Assembly: GCA_964475955.1 (NCBI GenBank) | Contig: CAYYZY010000049.1 | Span: 1-45,309, forward strand | Reading direction: 5' to 3' | Origin: DATKZH01 sp964475955 | GTDB taxonomy: Bacteria > Planctomycetota > Planctomycetia > Pirellulales > Thermoguttaceae | Length of the DNA: 45,309 nt | Part shown: positions 1-6,425 of the stretch, piece by piece | Numbering within the stretch: position 1 is the stretch's first letter | Layout of the letters: each line of letters begins with the position of its first letter | Made by a program: the position numbers and the translations under genes | The notes under the pieces: model-generated | Told to the model about the DNA's origin: nothing | The model's input: the letters and a program-made list of their open reading frames with translations, nothing else | Database searches by the model: none

Positions 1-48
1 CCGCTCCCCACCATCAACAACCCAGAAACCTGAGACTCAAGTGGCGCA

Positions 49-819
49 GTGCAATACTTCTACTGTCCGTCAGGTCACCGTCTTCGGGCGCCGAAGCGCA
101 AGGCGGGCCGGGAAATCCGCTGCCCGGCTTGCGCCCAGCGCGTGATCGTGCCCGATCCGGGATCCGGCCACACGCCCGCTTCCAGGCCGAAAGCCGAGCC
201 ACGCCGCGCGGAACCGGGCGCAGAAGCCGCAGCCGGGTTGGGCACCGGAGGCGGGGCCGACGAGCCGTCTTCGCAGCCCGCCCAAGTCGCGCCCCCGCGC
301 CCCGAACGGCGCCGTTGGTTTCAACGTCGGCCGCGTCCCATGCCGCCCGACGCGTACGCGCCCGACGCGGCGCGCGTTCAGACGGTCCGTTGGCTGGCGT
401 TCTTTCTGGCCTTGGTGGTCGCGGCCAGCACGTTTCCGGCCTGGGAGCACGCCAACCTGCAAACGGCCCCCAACTGGGCGCGGATCGTCCTCCTGCTGGC
501 CGCGCTGGAGGTCTTCTACGTCGCCTGGATGGTGGCCACGCCCGACTGGGCCAGCGCCTGGGTGGTGATGCTCGTGTTCGCCTTCGCGGCGGCGCTGTAC
601 GGCATGGCCACGGCGATCGCGTTGGGCACTCCCCCCACCCGGTCCCTGCCGCTGGCCATCGGCGACCTCCGCCCCGACGCCCCGCGCTGGTGCGGCGAGA
701 TGCTCCTGCTCCACGTGCTCGCCACCTTCGTCTGCGGCCAAACGGCGGCCGGGTGGCGACGCGAGTACGCCCTGCAAATGGCCGCCATCAGCCCGGGCTT
801 CTCGATGGATGGCGACTAG
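49..819 (+). CDS. Zinc-ribbon integral membrane protein of unknown function
   Basis: A 256-residue protein with a GTG start. The N-terminus carries a short zinc-ribbon-like knuckle (Cys6, His10, then a CPAC pair at Cys25 and Cys28), similar to the MJ0042-type ribbons common at the start of planctomycetal membrane proteins. A proline- and alanine-rich basic linker (about residues 35-105) follows. The C-terminal half has four hydrophobic segments (about 120-140, 150-168, 172-195 and 212-230), so it is very likely an inner-membrane protein with the ribbon on the cytoplasmic side. No catalytic motif is visible and I cannot name a function. It converges on ligA across a 125-bp gap. A second ribbon-plus-membrane protein is encoded at 19954-21075. 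The upstream context is cut off by the window edge, so the exact start is uncertain. Confidence 0.75.
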   Translation: MQYFYCPSGHRLRAPKRKAGREIRCPACAQRVIVPDPGSGHTPASRPKAEPRRAEPGAEAAAGLGTGGGADEPSSQPAQVAPPRPERRRWFQRRPRPMPPDAYAPDAARVQTVRWLAFFLALVVAASTFPAWEHANLQTAPNWARIVLLLAALEVFYVAWMVATPDWASAWVVMLVFAFAAALYGMATAIALGTPPTRSLPLAIGDLRPDAPRWCGEMLLLHVLATFVCGQTAAGWRREYALQMAAISPGFSMDGD

Positions 820-866
820 CCCACATATTTGCGGACCCGTCCAACGAAGTAGCAAAGCATCCTGCG

Positions 867-880
867 CAAATTCGTCGCTG
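867..880 (+). repeat. Short dispersed repeat, copy 1 (convergent gap)
   Basis: The 14 bases at this position recur exactly, in reverse orientation, at 45211-45224, with partial similarity on both flanks. It lies in the 125-bp gap between two convergent genes. It looks like a remnant of a dispersed palindromic repeat; no hairpin with a T-run terminator is visible here. Confidence 0.4.
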
Positions 881-944
881 CCATCCGGTTCTTTGGCCGC
901 TGCTTGCCGACCGGCGACGCCGTCGATCCCGGAACGGCACCGCG

Positions 945-2948
945 TCACCCGGTCAGCAGCGACTCGAACTGGTCTTCGGTGAGCACGGGCACGCCCAGGT
1001 CGCGGGCCTTCGAGAGCTTGCTGCCGGCCTTCTCGCCGGCCACGACGTAGTCGGTCTTCTTCGACACGCTCGAGGCCGACCGGCCGCCGTGCCGGGCGAT
1101 CAGCTCCTGGATCTCGTCCCGGGTGTATCGCTGGAGTGCGCCGGTGACGACCAGGGTCTTCCCTTCCAGCACGCGGGGCCCCGCTTCGTCGGCCCCCGTC
1201 GCCGTCATCTTCACGCCCAGGCTGCGCAGGTCGGCGATGGTCCGCCGGCCGAGTTCACCATGGAGATGATCGTACACGCTCTGGGCGATGATCGGCCCGA
1301 CCTCGGCCGTCGCGCTCAACTGCTCGACGCTCGCCTCGAGCAGGGCGTCGATCGAGCCGAACCGCTCGGCCAGCACGGCCGCCACCCGGGCGCCGACGTG
1401 CCGGATCGCGAGCCCGTTGATCAGCCGGGCCAAGCCCCGCTCCTTGCTCGCCTCGATGCCGGCGAGCAGGTTTTCGGACGACTTGCGTCCCATGCGTTCC
1501 AGGCCCATGAGGTCGTCGAGCTCGAGCCGGTACAGGTCGCCGTACGAGCGGACCAGGCCGCGGCCGACGAGTTGGTCGACGAGCTTGTCGCCGAGGCCCT
1601 CGACGTCCATGGCGTTTCGGCTGGCGAAGTAGCGGATCCGCTCCTTGACCTGGGCCGGGCACTGGAGGTTGGGGCAACGGATGTAGACGCCCCCCTCGTC
1701 CTTGACCAGCTTGGTGCCGCACTCGGGGCACTGGTCGGGGAACGCGAACTTGGGCGGCTCCCCGCGGCGCTCGTGCTTCTCGACGCGCACCACGTGCGGG
1801 ATGATCTTGCCCGCCTTCTCCACCACGACCACGTCGCCGGGGCGCACGTCCTTGCGCTCGATCTCGTCGGCGTTGTGCAGGCTGGCGCGGCTGACGGTCG
1901 TGCCGGCCAGCTCCACCGGCTCCAGCTCGGCAACCGGCGTGACGGCCCCGCTTTTGCCCACCTGCACGCGGATGGCGTTGAGCCGGGTGGTGCCTTCGTA
2001 CTTCTCGAACTTGTAGGCGATCAGCCAGCGCGGGCTCTTGGAAGTCGCCCCGAGCCGCTCGCGCTGGTCGAACCGGTTCACCTTGAGCACGAGGCCGTCG
2101 ATCTCGAAGTCGAGTTCGTGCAGCCGCTCGATGAGCGCCTCGCAGTGCTCCACCGCGGCGGGAAACGACTGGAAGCACTCCACGTGCGGGGTGGCGGGCA
2201 GTCCGTAGGCGCGGAGCTCGTCGAGGAACTCCGTGTGCTTCCGGGCCTTCAGCCCCTCGACCAGCCCCACGCCGTGCCCGAAGAACCGCAGCCGGCGCCG
2301 GGCGCAGATGCGCGGGTCGAGCATTCGGATGCTGCCGGCGGTGACGTTTCGCGTGTTGGCGAACGGCGGGAGGCCCTTTTCCTCCTGGACCTCGTTGAGC
2401 CGGACGAGGTCGGAGTTGGCCATGTAGACCTCGCCGCGCACTTCGAGCACCGCGGGAGGCCGCTCGCCGGCCAGCCGCAGCGGCACGTCGCCCACCGTGC
2501 GGACGTTGTGCGTGACGTCGTCGCCGACGCGCCCGTTGCCCCGGGTGACGGCGCGCACGAGCAGGCCGTCCTCGTAGACCAGGGAGACGGCCACGCCGTC
2601 GATCTTCAGTTCGACGACCCACTCGATCGATTCGCCGGCCAGGAGCTTGGCGGTCCGCTCGCCGTACTTGCGCAGCTCGTCGAGGCTGTAGGTGTTGTCG
2701 ATCGACAGCATGGGCACCCGGTGCTCGACCGGCTCGAGTCCCTCGACCGGCTGGCCGCCGACGCGCTGGGTGGGGCTGTCGGGCGTGACCAGCTCGGGAT
2801 GCTCCGATTCGAGCTTCTTGAGCCGCTCCAGGAGCCGGTCGTACTCGAGGTCGCTGATCTCCGGCTCGGCCTCGACGTAGTACTTCCGATCGTGGTGCCG
2901 GATCGTCTCGCGGAGCTCGGCGATTTCCGCCGCGGGGTCGGAGGCCAT
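945..2948 (-). CDS. ligA: NAD-dependent DNA ligase LigA
   Basis: A 667-residue protein, the usual length of bacterial NAD+-dependent DNA ligases, which seal nicks during replication and repair. Domain order is complete. The N-terminal Ia region contains the RKYYVEAEPEISDLEYD stretch that binds NMN. The adenylation domain has the KIDG motif with the nucleophilic lysine at about residue 115. An OB fold follows, then a four-cysteine zinc finger (CPEC...RCPNLQC, about residues 400-425), helix-hairpin-helix repeats, and a C-terminal BRCT domain beginning near VLEGKTLVVTGAL. The ATG at 2948 gives the expected N-terminus of this family. A perfect palindrome (CACGGG-T-CCCGTG) lies immediately before the start. 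The gene is isolated: the toxin-antitoxin pair upstream is co-directional and ends 33 bp before it. Confidence 0.97.
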   Translation of the reverse strand: MASDPAAEIAELRETIRHHDRKYYVEAEPEISDLEYDRLLERLKKLESEHPELVTPDSPTQRVGGQPVEGLEPVEHRVPMLSIDNTYSLDELRKYGERTAKLLAGESIEWVVELKIDGVAVSLVYEDGLLVRAVTRGNGRVGDDVTHNVRTVGDVPLRLAGERPPAVLEVRGEVYMANSDLVRLNEVQEEKGLPPFANTRNVTAGSIRMLDPRICARRRLRFFGHGVGLVEGLKARKHTEFLDELRAYGLPATPHVECFQSFPAAVEHCEALIERLHELDFEIDGLVLKVNRFDQRERLGATSKSPRWLIAYKFEKYEGTTRLNAIRVQVGKSGAVTPVAELEPVELAGTTVSRASLHNADEIERKDVRPGDVVVVEKAGKIIPHVVRVEKHERRGEPPKFAFPDQCPECGTKLVKDEGGVYIRCPNLQCPAQVKERIRYFASRNAMDVEGLGDKLVDQLVGRGLVRSYGDLYRLELDDLMGLERMGRKSSENLLAGIEASKERGLARLINGLAIRHVGARVAAVLAERFGSIDALLEASVEQLSATAEVGPIIAQSVYDHLHGELGRRTIADLRSLGVKMTATGADEAGPRVLEGKTLVVTGALQRYTRDEIQELIARHGGRSASSVSKKTDYVVAGEKAGSKLSKARDLGVPVLTEDQFESLLTG

Positions 2949-2981
2949 GGCACGGGTCCCGTGGAGAGAAAAACGCAGACG

Positions 2982-3194
2982 TCAACCGCGCACGTCGGGG
3001 GCTTGGCGCGAAGGGATCGATCCCGGGGAGGCGGCACGTGCGCGCAGACGCCTCAGAAACGGGTCGTCGATCCGCTGTGAGGCCAGCCACTCCAGCTCTT
3101 CCTCCAGACTCATGCCCTCGATCTCGCGCGAGACCCTATCGCGAATCGATCGCATCATCGCGACCGCGTCGATCTTGTTCTCGGCTCTACTCAT
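2982..3194 (-). CDS. Small partner (putative antitoxin) of PIN-domain toxin
   Basis: A 70-residue protein overlapping the end of the PIN-domain gene by 8 bp, so the two are almost certainly translated together. The segment KIDAVAMMRSIRDRVSREI resembles the small helical partners that accompany PIN-domain toxins of the SWNF type (consensus of the kind K-x-D-x-V-x-M-M-R-x-I-R-D). The C-terminal tail is basic and disordered. Expected role: to bind and neutralise the neighbouring nuclease. It sits downstream of the toxin, the reverse of the antitoxin-first order of classical vapBC operons. The family assignment rests on this motif and the gene pairing only. Confidence 0.65.
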   Translation of the reverse strand: MSRAENKIDAVAMMRSIRDRVSREIEGMSLEEELEWLASQRIDDPFLRRLRARAASPGSIPSRQAPDVRG

Positions 3195-3651
3195 CCGGCA
3201 GCACCTCCCTTGGCGTGCGAATCTCCAACGTCGGATAGTCCATGCGGAGATTCACGGCATTGTAGCGGTGGATTCGGGACAAGTTGACGATGTGTCTGAA
3301 ATTCCAGCTCACGAGCACGTCGACACGGGCTACCGTCGCCATCGCGATGTGCTGCGCATCGGCCCGCATCCTCGATGGGAGCACGCCATCCGCAATGTAC
3401 GCTTCCGCAAGCTCTCTTGCCTCAGCGTCCAGTTGGAGAGTCTCGATGTGCGCGTCGGGCACCGCGGCAAGACGTCGGCGTACCGCGTCGGGCGCTTCGG
3501 ACAACTCCTGCACCGTGAGCGTGGATACCACGATGATCAAGTCGCCTCGGACGAAGCATTCCATAAGCCGAAGGGAATGCTCCGCGAACTCCTGGTCCTC
3601 GCAGCCTCCGACCACTGACGCATCGACGTAGACCCGCGTCTTCATGCGCAT
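3187..3651 (-). CDS. PIN-domain ribonuclease toxin (VapC-like)
   Basis: A 154-residue PIN-domain protein. Acidic residues expected for the metal-dependent RNase centre are present: Asp in the first strand (VYVDASVVGG), Glu in TVQELSEAP, and Asp in RADAQHIAMA. The final motif reads VSWNFRHIVN, with Asn where many PIN domains have Asp; this is characteristic of a VapC-like subfamily. The expected activity is endoribonucleolytic cleavage of RNA that inhibits growth unless blocked by its partner. Two in-frame ATGs (3651 and 3645) are possible starts; a GAAGA stretch precedes the first. The gene overlaps the small partner downstream by 8 bp. The module lies between ligA and a cupin gene, a common kind of position for mobile toxin-antitoxin pairs. 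Confidence 0.85.
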   Translation of the reverse strand: MRMKTRVYVDASVVGGCEDQEFAEHSLRLMECFVRGDLIIVVSTLTVQELSEAPDAVRRRLAAVPDAHIETLQLDAEARELAEAYIADGVLPSRMRADAQHIAMATVARVDVLVSWNFRHIVNLSRIHRYNAVNLRMDYPTLEIRTPREVLPDE

Positions 3652-3831
3652 ATCTTCACCCGGTGTCGAACGGTCGAGCTACTTCTGCCAGGAGCCGTTT
3701 CGCAACGGAAGTCACCGAGGACGGTCTCCCGCTGCTTCTGTGGAGGGGTGCAGGTTAGAATCACCGCCATCGTTGGGTTAGGGGACGATACGCGATGTAA
3801 GTCGCTACCCAGAAATTACTTGCGTGCGCCG

Positions 3832-4215
3832 CTAATCACACCCGCACGCGGCCGTGCAGGGGCCGTTCATGCCGCGAAGGGGGTGCGGGATGAGGCAGAG
3901 GAACTTGAGCGGCCCGCTGCCCGGGTTGCGGAACTGGTGCGTCGTGCCGGGCGGGACGAACACCACCGTGCCGGGACGCAGCGGATGCTCCTTCTCGCCC
4001 TCCATCACCAGGCCGGAGCCTTCGAGCACGAAGACCTCGTGCTCGTGGGCGTGGGCGTGCAGCGGCGTGTATCCTCGGGGCTCGACCTCGAACTGGCGCA
4101 TGCTGAAGCTGGGGGCGCCGTCGGGTTCGCCCACCAGGCAGCGGATCCGGCACCCGGCCGCCCCTTCGGTCGTCACCGGCGCCGATTCGATCTGCTGGTA
4201 ATGGATCACTTTCAT
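3832..4215 (-). CDS. Single-domain cupin protein
   Basis: A 127-residue cupin. The metal-binding motif is clear: histidines and a glutamate in the segment PLHAHAHEHEVFVLEG (about residues 55-70), then PPGTTHQFRNPG with the last histidine ligand in the second motif. Such proteins bind Fe, Mn, Ni or Zn and act as small dioxygenases, isomerases or sensors; the substrate cannot be read from the sequence. The C-terminus is unusually Cys-rich (GPCTAACGCD), which might give an extra metal or redox site. I chose ATG 4215 because a GGAGG ribosome binding site lies about 9 nt upstream and the N-terminus (MKVIHYQQI) is typical. An open frame continues upstream to 4263 without signal. The gene stands alone. 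Confidence 0.85.
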   Translation of the reverse strand: MKVIHYQQIESAPVTTEGAAGCRIRCLVGEPDGAPSFSMRQFEVEPRGYTPLHAHAHEHEVFVLEGSGLVMEGEKEHPLRPGTVVFVPPGTTHQFRNPGSGPLKFLCLIPHPLRGMNGPCTAACGCD

Positions 4216-4333
4216 CGTCGATATCCTCCGCGAGGGTTGTGGCCGACCAGAAGCAGGGTACACCTGCCGCCCGCGCCCGGCAATGCCTGGTCGCCGAAAG
4301 AGAAGTGGGGAAGCCGTGGGGGCCCGTGGTCGG

Positions 4334-4403
4334 CGATCGGCTATGAGCTATCAGCGATCAGCTATCAGCTATGAGCAGTCAGCTATGAGGTATCGGCTAT
4401 CGC
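4334..4403. repeat. Degenerate direct repeats of CTATGAGC/CTATCAGC units
   Basis: About 70 bp made of near-identical 7-11 bp units such as GGCTATGAGC, TATCAGC, GATCAGC and AGCTATGAGC, in tandem and slightly degenerate. It is non-coding and lies upstream of the cupin gene. It looks like a simple-sequence expansion; no hairpin structure dominates. Confidence 0.6.
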
Positions 4404-4523
4404 CGCTCACGCCACCTGCCACTTGCCATCCCCCTCCGCGCGTGCACGGCTTGGGACCGACGCCTGGCCTTCAGCGGTGGACGAAGCGTTGCGGCAGACG
4501 CCTGACGGGCACGCCCCGGGCAG

Positions 4524-4637
4524 AAAAAAACCCCGAGGTTAACGGCTCCCAGCGCCGTGCAGGCCTCCGCCAAGGAAGTCGCACAGCCGTCCACCTCGAG
4601 GTCGGCAGCACATGCAATGCAAGCATTGCAGGCGCCA
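4524..4637 (-). ncRNA. Candidate structured small RNA
   Basis: A predicted transcript of roughly 114 nt. It starts just after the promoter-like element at 4643-4672 and ends in a run of seven T on the minus strand (4530-4524). By eye the RNA folds compactly. A closing helix pairs GCGCC-TGCA at the 5' side with TGCA-C-GGCGC at the 3' side. It encloses a TGCAATGC/GCATTGCA hairpin, a hairpin built on GCCG-ACC...GGT...CGGC, and a CTTCC/GGAGG hairpin. The terminal hairpin before the T-run is weak (AACC/GGTT). I do not recognise the family. It could instead be the long leader of the cupin transcript. No comparative data are available here. Confidence 0.35.
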
Positions 4638-4642
4638 GAAGT

Positions 4643-4672
4643 AGTGTATCGGGTGAGGTGAGCATTTGTCAA
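4643..4672 (-). promoter_or_regulatory. Sigma70-type promoter, minus strand
   Basis: A perfect -35 hexamer TTGACA (4672-4667) is separated by 18 nt from a -10-like TACACT (4648-4643), which matches four of six consensus bases. In this GC-rich genome such a match stands out. It would start transcription near 4637, reading the structured region 4524-4637 and possibly the cupin gene about 420 nt further on. Confidence 0.5.
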
Positions 4673-4794
4673 TAGCTTTTCGACGATCGCAACACCGTTA
4701 CGGTCTCGTCGACCAGCGCGCCCGCTTGCGATGTGCGCTCGGTGTGGCCGGCAAGAGATCCGAACGGAATGACCGCGCGATTCCGTGACACGGA

Positions 4795-4866
4795 CTGTAG
4801 GGAACGCCCTCCGCGGCGTTCCGCAAACGCCGGATTCCGGAACGGCACAGAGGCCGTTCCCTACAG
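4795..4866. repeat. Nested palindromic repeat near murD 3' end
   Basis: Perfect 12-bp inverted arms, CTGTAGGGAACG (4795-4806) and CGTTCCCTACAG (4855-4866), enclose a second pair of arms around CGTTCCG and CGGAACG. It lies 36 bp past the murD stop codon and could end its transcript or be a REP-like element. Confidence 0.6.
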
Positions 4867-4902
4867 AAGCACGCGGTGCGCGAGGTGATCGCGCACGCTC
4901 GT

Positions 4903-6213
4903 TCAGTGCGCCGGCGCACTGAGCTCGCGTACCAACCGAACGAACGCCTCGCCCCGGGCCCGGTAGTTGCGGAACTGATCGTGGCTCGCGCAGCCGGGCG
5001 ACAACACGACGGCGTCGTCCGCGTCAGAGCGATCCCAGCACCAGCGCAGCGCTTCGCCCAGGGTTTCGACCGCCGTACAGGCAAAACCGGGGGATTCGGC
5101 CGTCACCTGGCGACGGATCCGGCCGCCGACTGCGCCGTAAAGCGCCGCCCCGCAAGCGTGTCGGGCGATCGCGGCGGCCAAGGGGCGAAGATCGACGCCC
5201 TTGTCGCTCCCGCCCGCCAAAAGCCACACGCGGCCTTCGATCGCGGCGAGTGCGGCGACGGTCGAATCGGGCGTGGTGGAGGAGGAATCGTTGTAGAAGC
5301 GGCGACCCGACACATCGCCGATCGGCTCGAGCCGTTGCGGAAGCGCGGAGAAGGCGGCCAACGCCCGGTCTATCGCTCCCGAGCCGCATCCCACGGCCTT
5401 CGCCGCGGCGGCGGCGCATCGGGCGTTGCGGCGGTTGTGCTCGCCGGGGATCGCGAGCGGGGGGATTGCCGACTCGGGCGGAAGCGGAACGCGTCGGCCC
5501 CGCACCAGGGGCGCCCACGAGGCCGTCTCGGGATCGTCGTCGCCCAGCACGGCCAGGTCGTCGGGCCGTTGATCGACGAGCATCCGCTGCTTGGCGGCCT
5601 TGTAGTGGGCGTAATCGGGGTGCCGGTCGAGGTGGTTGGGCGAGCAGTTGGTCACCACGGCCACCTCCGGCACGCGCGCGCCGGGGCTGAGGTGCCCAAG
5701 CTGGAAGCTGCTCAGCTCGAGCACGACCCAGTCGCCGGATTGGATCGCGTCGAGGCGGTCCAGAAGGCTCGTACCGATGTTTCCGCCCAGCCAGGCGCGC
5801 CGTCGGTCCGCTTCGAGAATCGCCGCGGTCATGGCCGCCGTGGTCGACTTGCCGTTCGAGCCGGTGACGCCGATCACGCGCACCGGGCACGCCTCGAGGA
5901 ACAGCTCCACCTCGGAGGTCAACCGCGCACCGCCCTGGCGCGCGATCCGCAGGAACCGGTTCCCCGGCCGGACCGCCGGGTTGACCACCACGAGGTCGGT
6001 CCCGCGGAAGTCGTCGTCGCGATGCCCGCCCAGGTGGAACCGGGCGATCGGCTCGCCGGAGAGGGCGGCCATCGAGTCGGCCAGCGCGGCCTCGTCGGCC
6101 AGATCGGTGACGGTCACCTCCGCCCCCCGGCGCGCGAGCCATCGGGCCGCGGCCGCGCCGCCGCCGAAATGGCCCAGTCCCATGATCGTCACTCGTCGAC
6201 CGCGCAATGTCAT
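4903..6213 (-). CDS. murD: UDP-N-acetylmuramoylalanine--D-glutamate ligase MurD
   Basis: A 436-residue Mur ligase. It adds D-glutamate to UDP-MurNAc-L-alanine in the cytoplasm using ATP, an early step of peptidoglycan synthesis. The N-terminal Rossmann-like domain opens with a glycine-rich MGLGHFGGG loop. The central ATPase domain has the P-loop GVTGSNGKST (about 115-124) and the ELSSFQLG and NCSPNHLDRH motifs. The C-terminal domain carries GGSDKGVDL and SPGCASHDQF, both typical of MurD and not of MurC, E or F. The length is slightly under the usual 440-450. The gene stands alone, away from any division/cell-wall cluster, which fits Planctomycetes. It is divergent from uvrA, and the intervening region contains an inverted repeat. 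Confidence 0.95.
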   Translation of the reverse strand: MTLRGRRVTIMGLGHFGGGAAAARWLARRGAEVTVTDLADEAALADSMAALSGEPIARFHLGGHRDDDFRGTDLVVVNPAVRPGNRFLRIARQGGARLTSEVELFLEACPVRVIGVTGSNGKSTTAAMTAAILEADRRRAWLGGNIGTSLLDRLDAIQSGDWVVLELSSFQLGHLSPGARVPEVAVVTNCSPNHLDRHPDYAHYKAAKQRMLVDQRPDDLAVLGDDDPETASWAPLVRGRRVPLPPESAIPPLAIPGEHNRRNARCAAAAAKAVGCGSGAIDRALAAFSALPQRLEPIGDVSGRRFYNDSSSTTPDSTVAALAAIEGRVWLLAGGSDKGVDLRPLAAAIARHACGAALYGAVGGRIRRQVTAESPGFACTAVETLGEALRWCWDRSDADDAVVLSPGCASHDQFRNYRARGEAFVRLVRELSAPAH

Positions 6214-6233
6214 GCTTTTGAACCTCGGGGGCC

Positions 6234-6320
6234 GTCGAAAAAGGGGACAGGCACCTCGCCGTGGGAGTCTTGTGGCAGTGTGGGCCTGCCCCAGGCTTGG
6301 AGCCAGTCCCCTTTTTCGAC
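6234..6320. repeat. Inverted repeat of the AAAAAGGGGAC family
   Basis: Perfect 15-bp inverted arms (GTCGAAAAAGGGGAC at 6234-6248 and its complement at 6306-6320) enclose 57 bp. It lies in the divergent murD-uvrA intergenic region. The GGGGACAGGCAC-type sequence resembles palindromic repeats associated with REP-type tyrosine transposases in Planctomycetes; that link is from memory and was not tested. No transposase gene lies in this window. Confidence 0.65.
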
Positions 6321-6377
6321 TCGCCGGCTTCCGCTGGCAAGGCCCGGGCGACCCTCGCCCCGGTTCGGCGGAATTGG

Positions 6378-6383
6378 TATGAT
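6378..6383 (+). promoter_or_regulatory. Extended -10 promoter element of uvrA
   Basis: The sequence TTGGTATGAT contains an extended -10 (TG-N-TATGAT) 43 bp before the uvrA ATG. No good -35 is seen at the expected distance, as is common for extended -10 promoters. Its position supports the ATG at 6426 over any upstream start. Confidence 0.45.
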
Positions 6384-6425
6384 GAGGGTTTCGGCGGACC
6401 GTCCGGGAGCTGGCAGGGAGGATCG

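Noticed and set aside
129..3080. Long open frame of 983 codons on the plus strand opposite ligA
   Set aside because: It lies antisense to a clear NAD-dependent DNA ligase and has an Arg/Ala/Gly-rich low-complexity composition typical of GC-rich shadow frames.
4524..4637. SRP (4.5S) RNA or 6S RNA at the candidate small-RNA locus
   Set aside because: The conserved GGUCAGGUCCGGAAGGAAGCAG-type apical motif of SRP RNA is absent, and no 6S-type large bulge is seen.
4397..4672. Cys-rich small open frame on the minus strand (starts TTG at 4672)
   Set aside because: Its start overlaps the -35 box of the promoter that reads the same region, and the structured RNA explains the sequence better. No ribosome binding site is seen.
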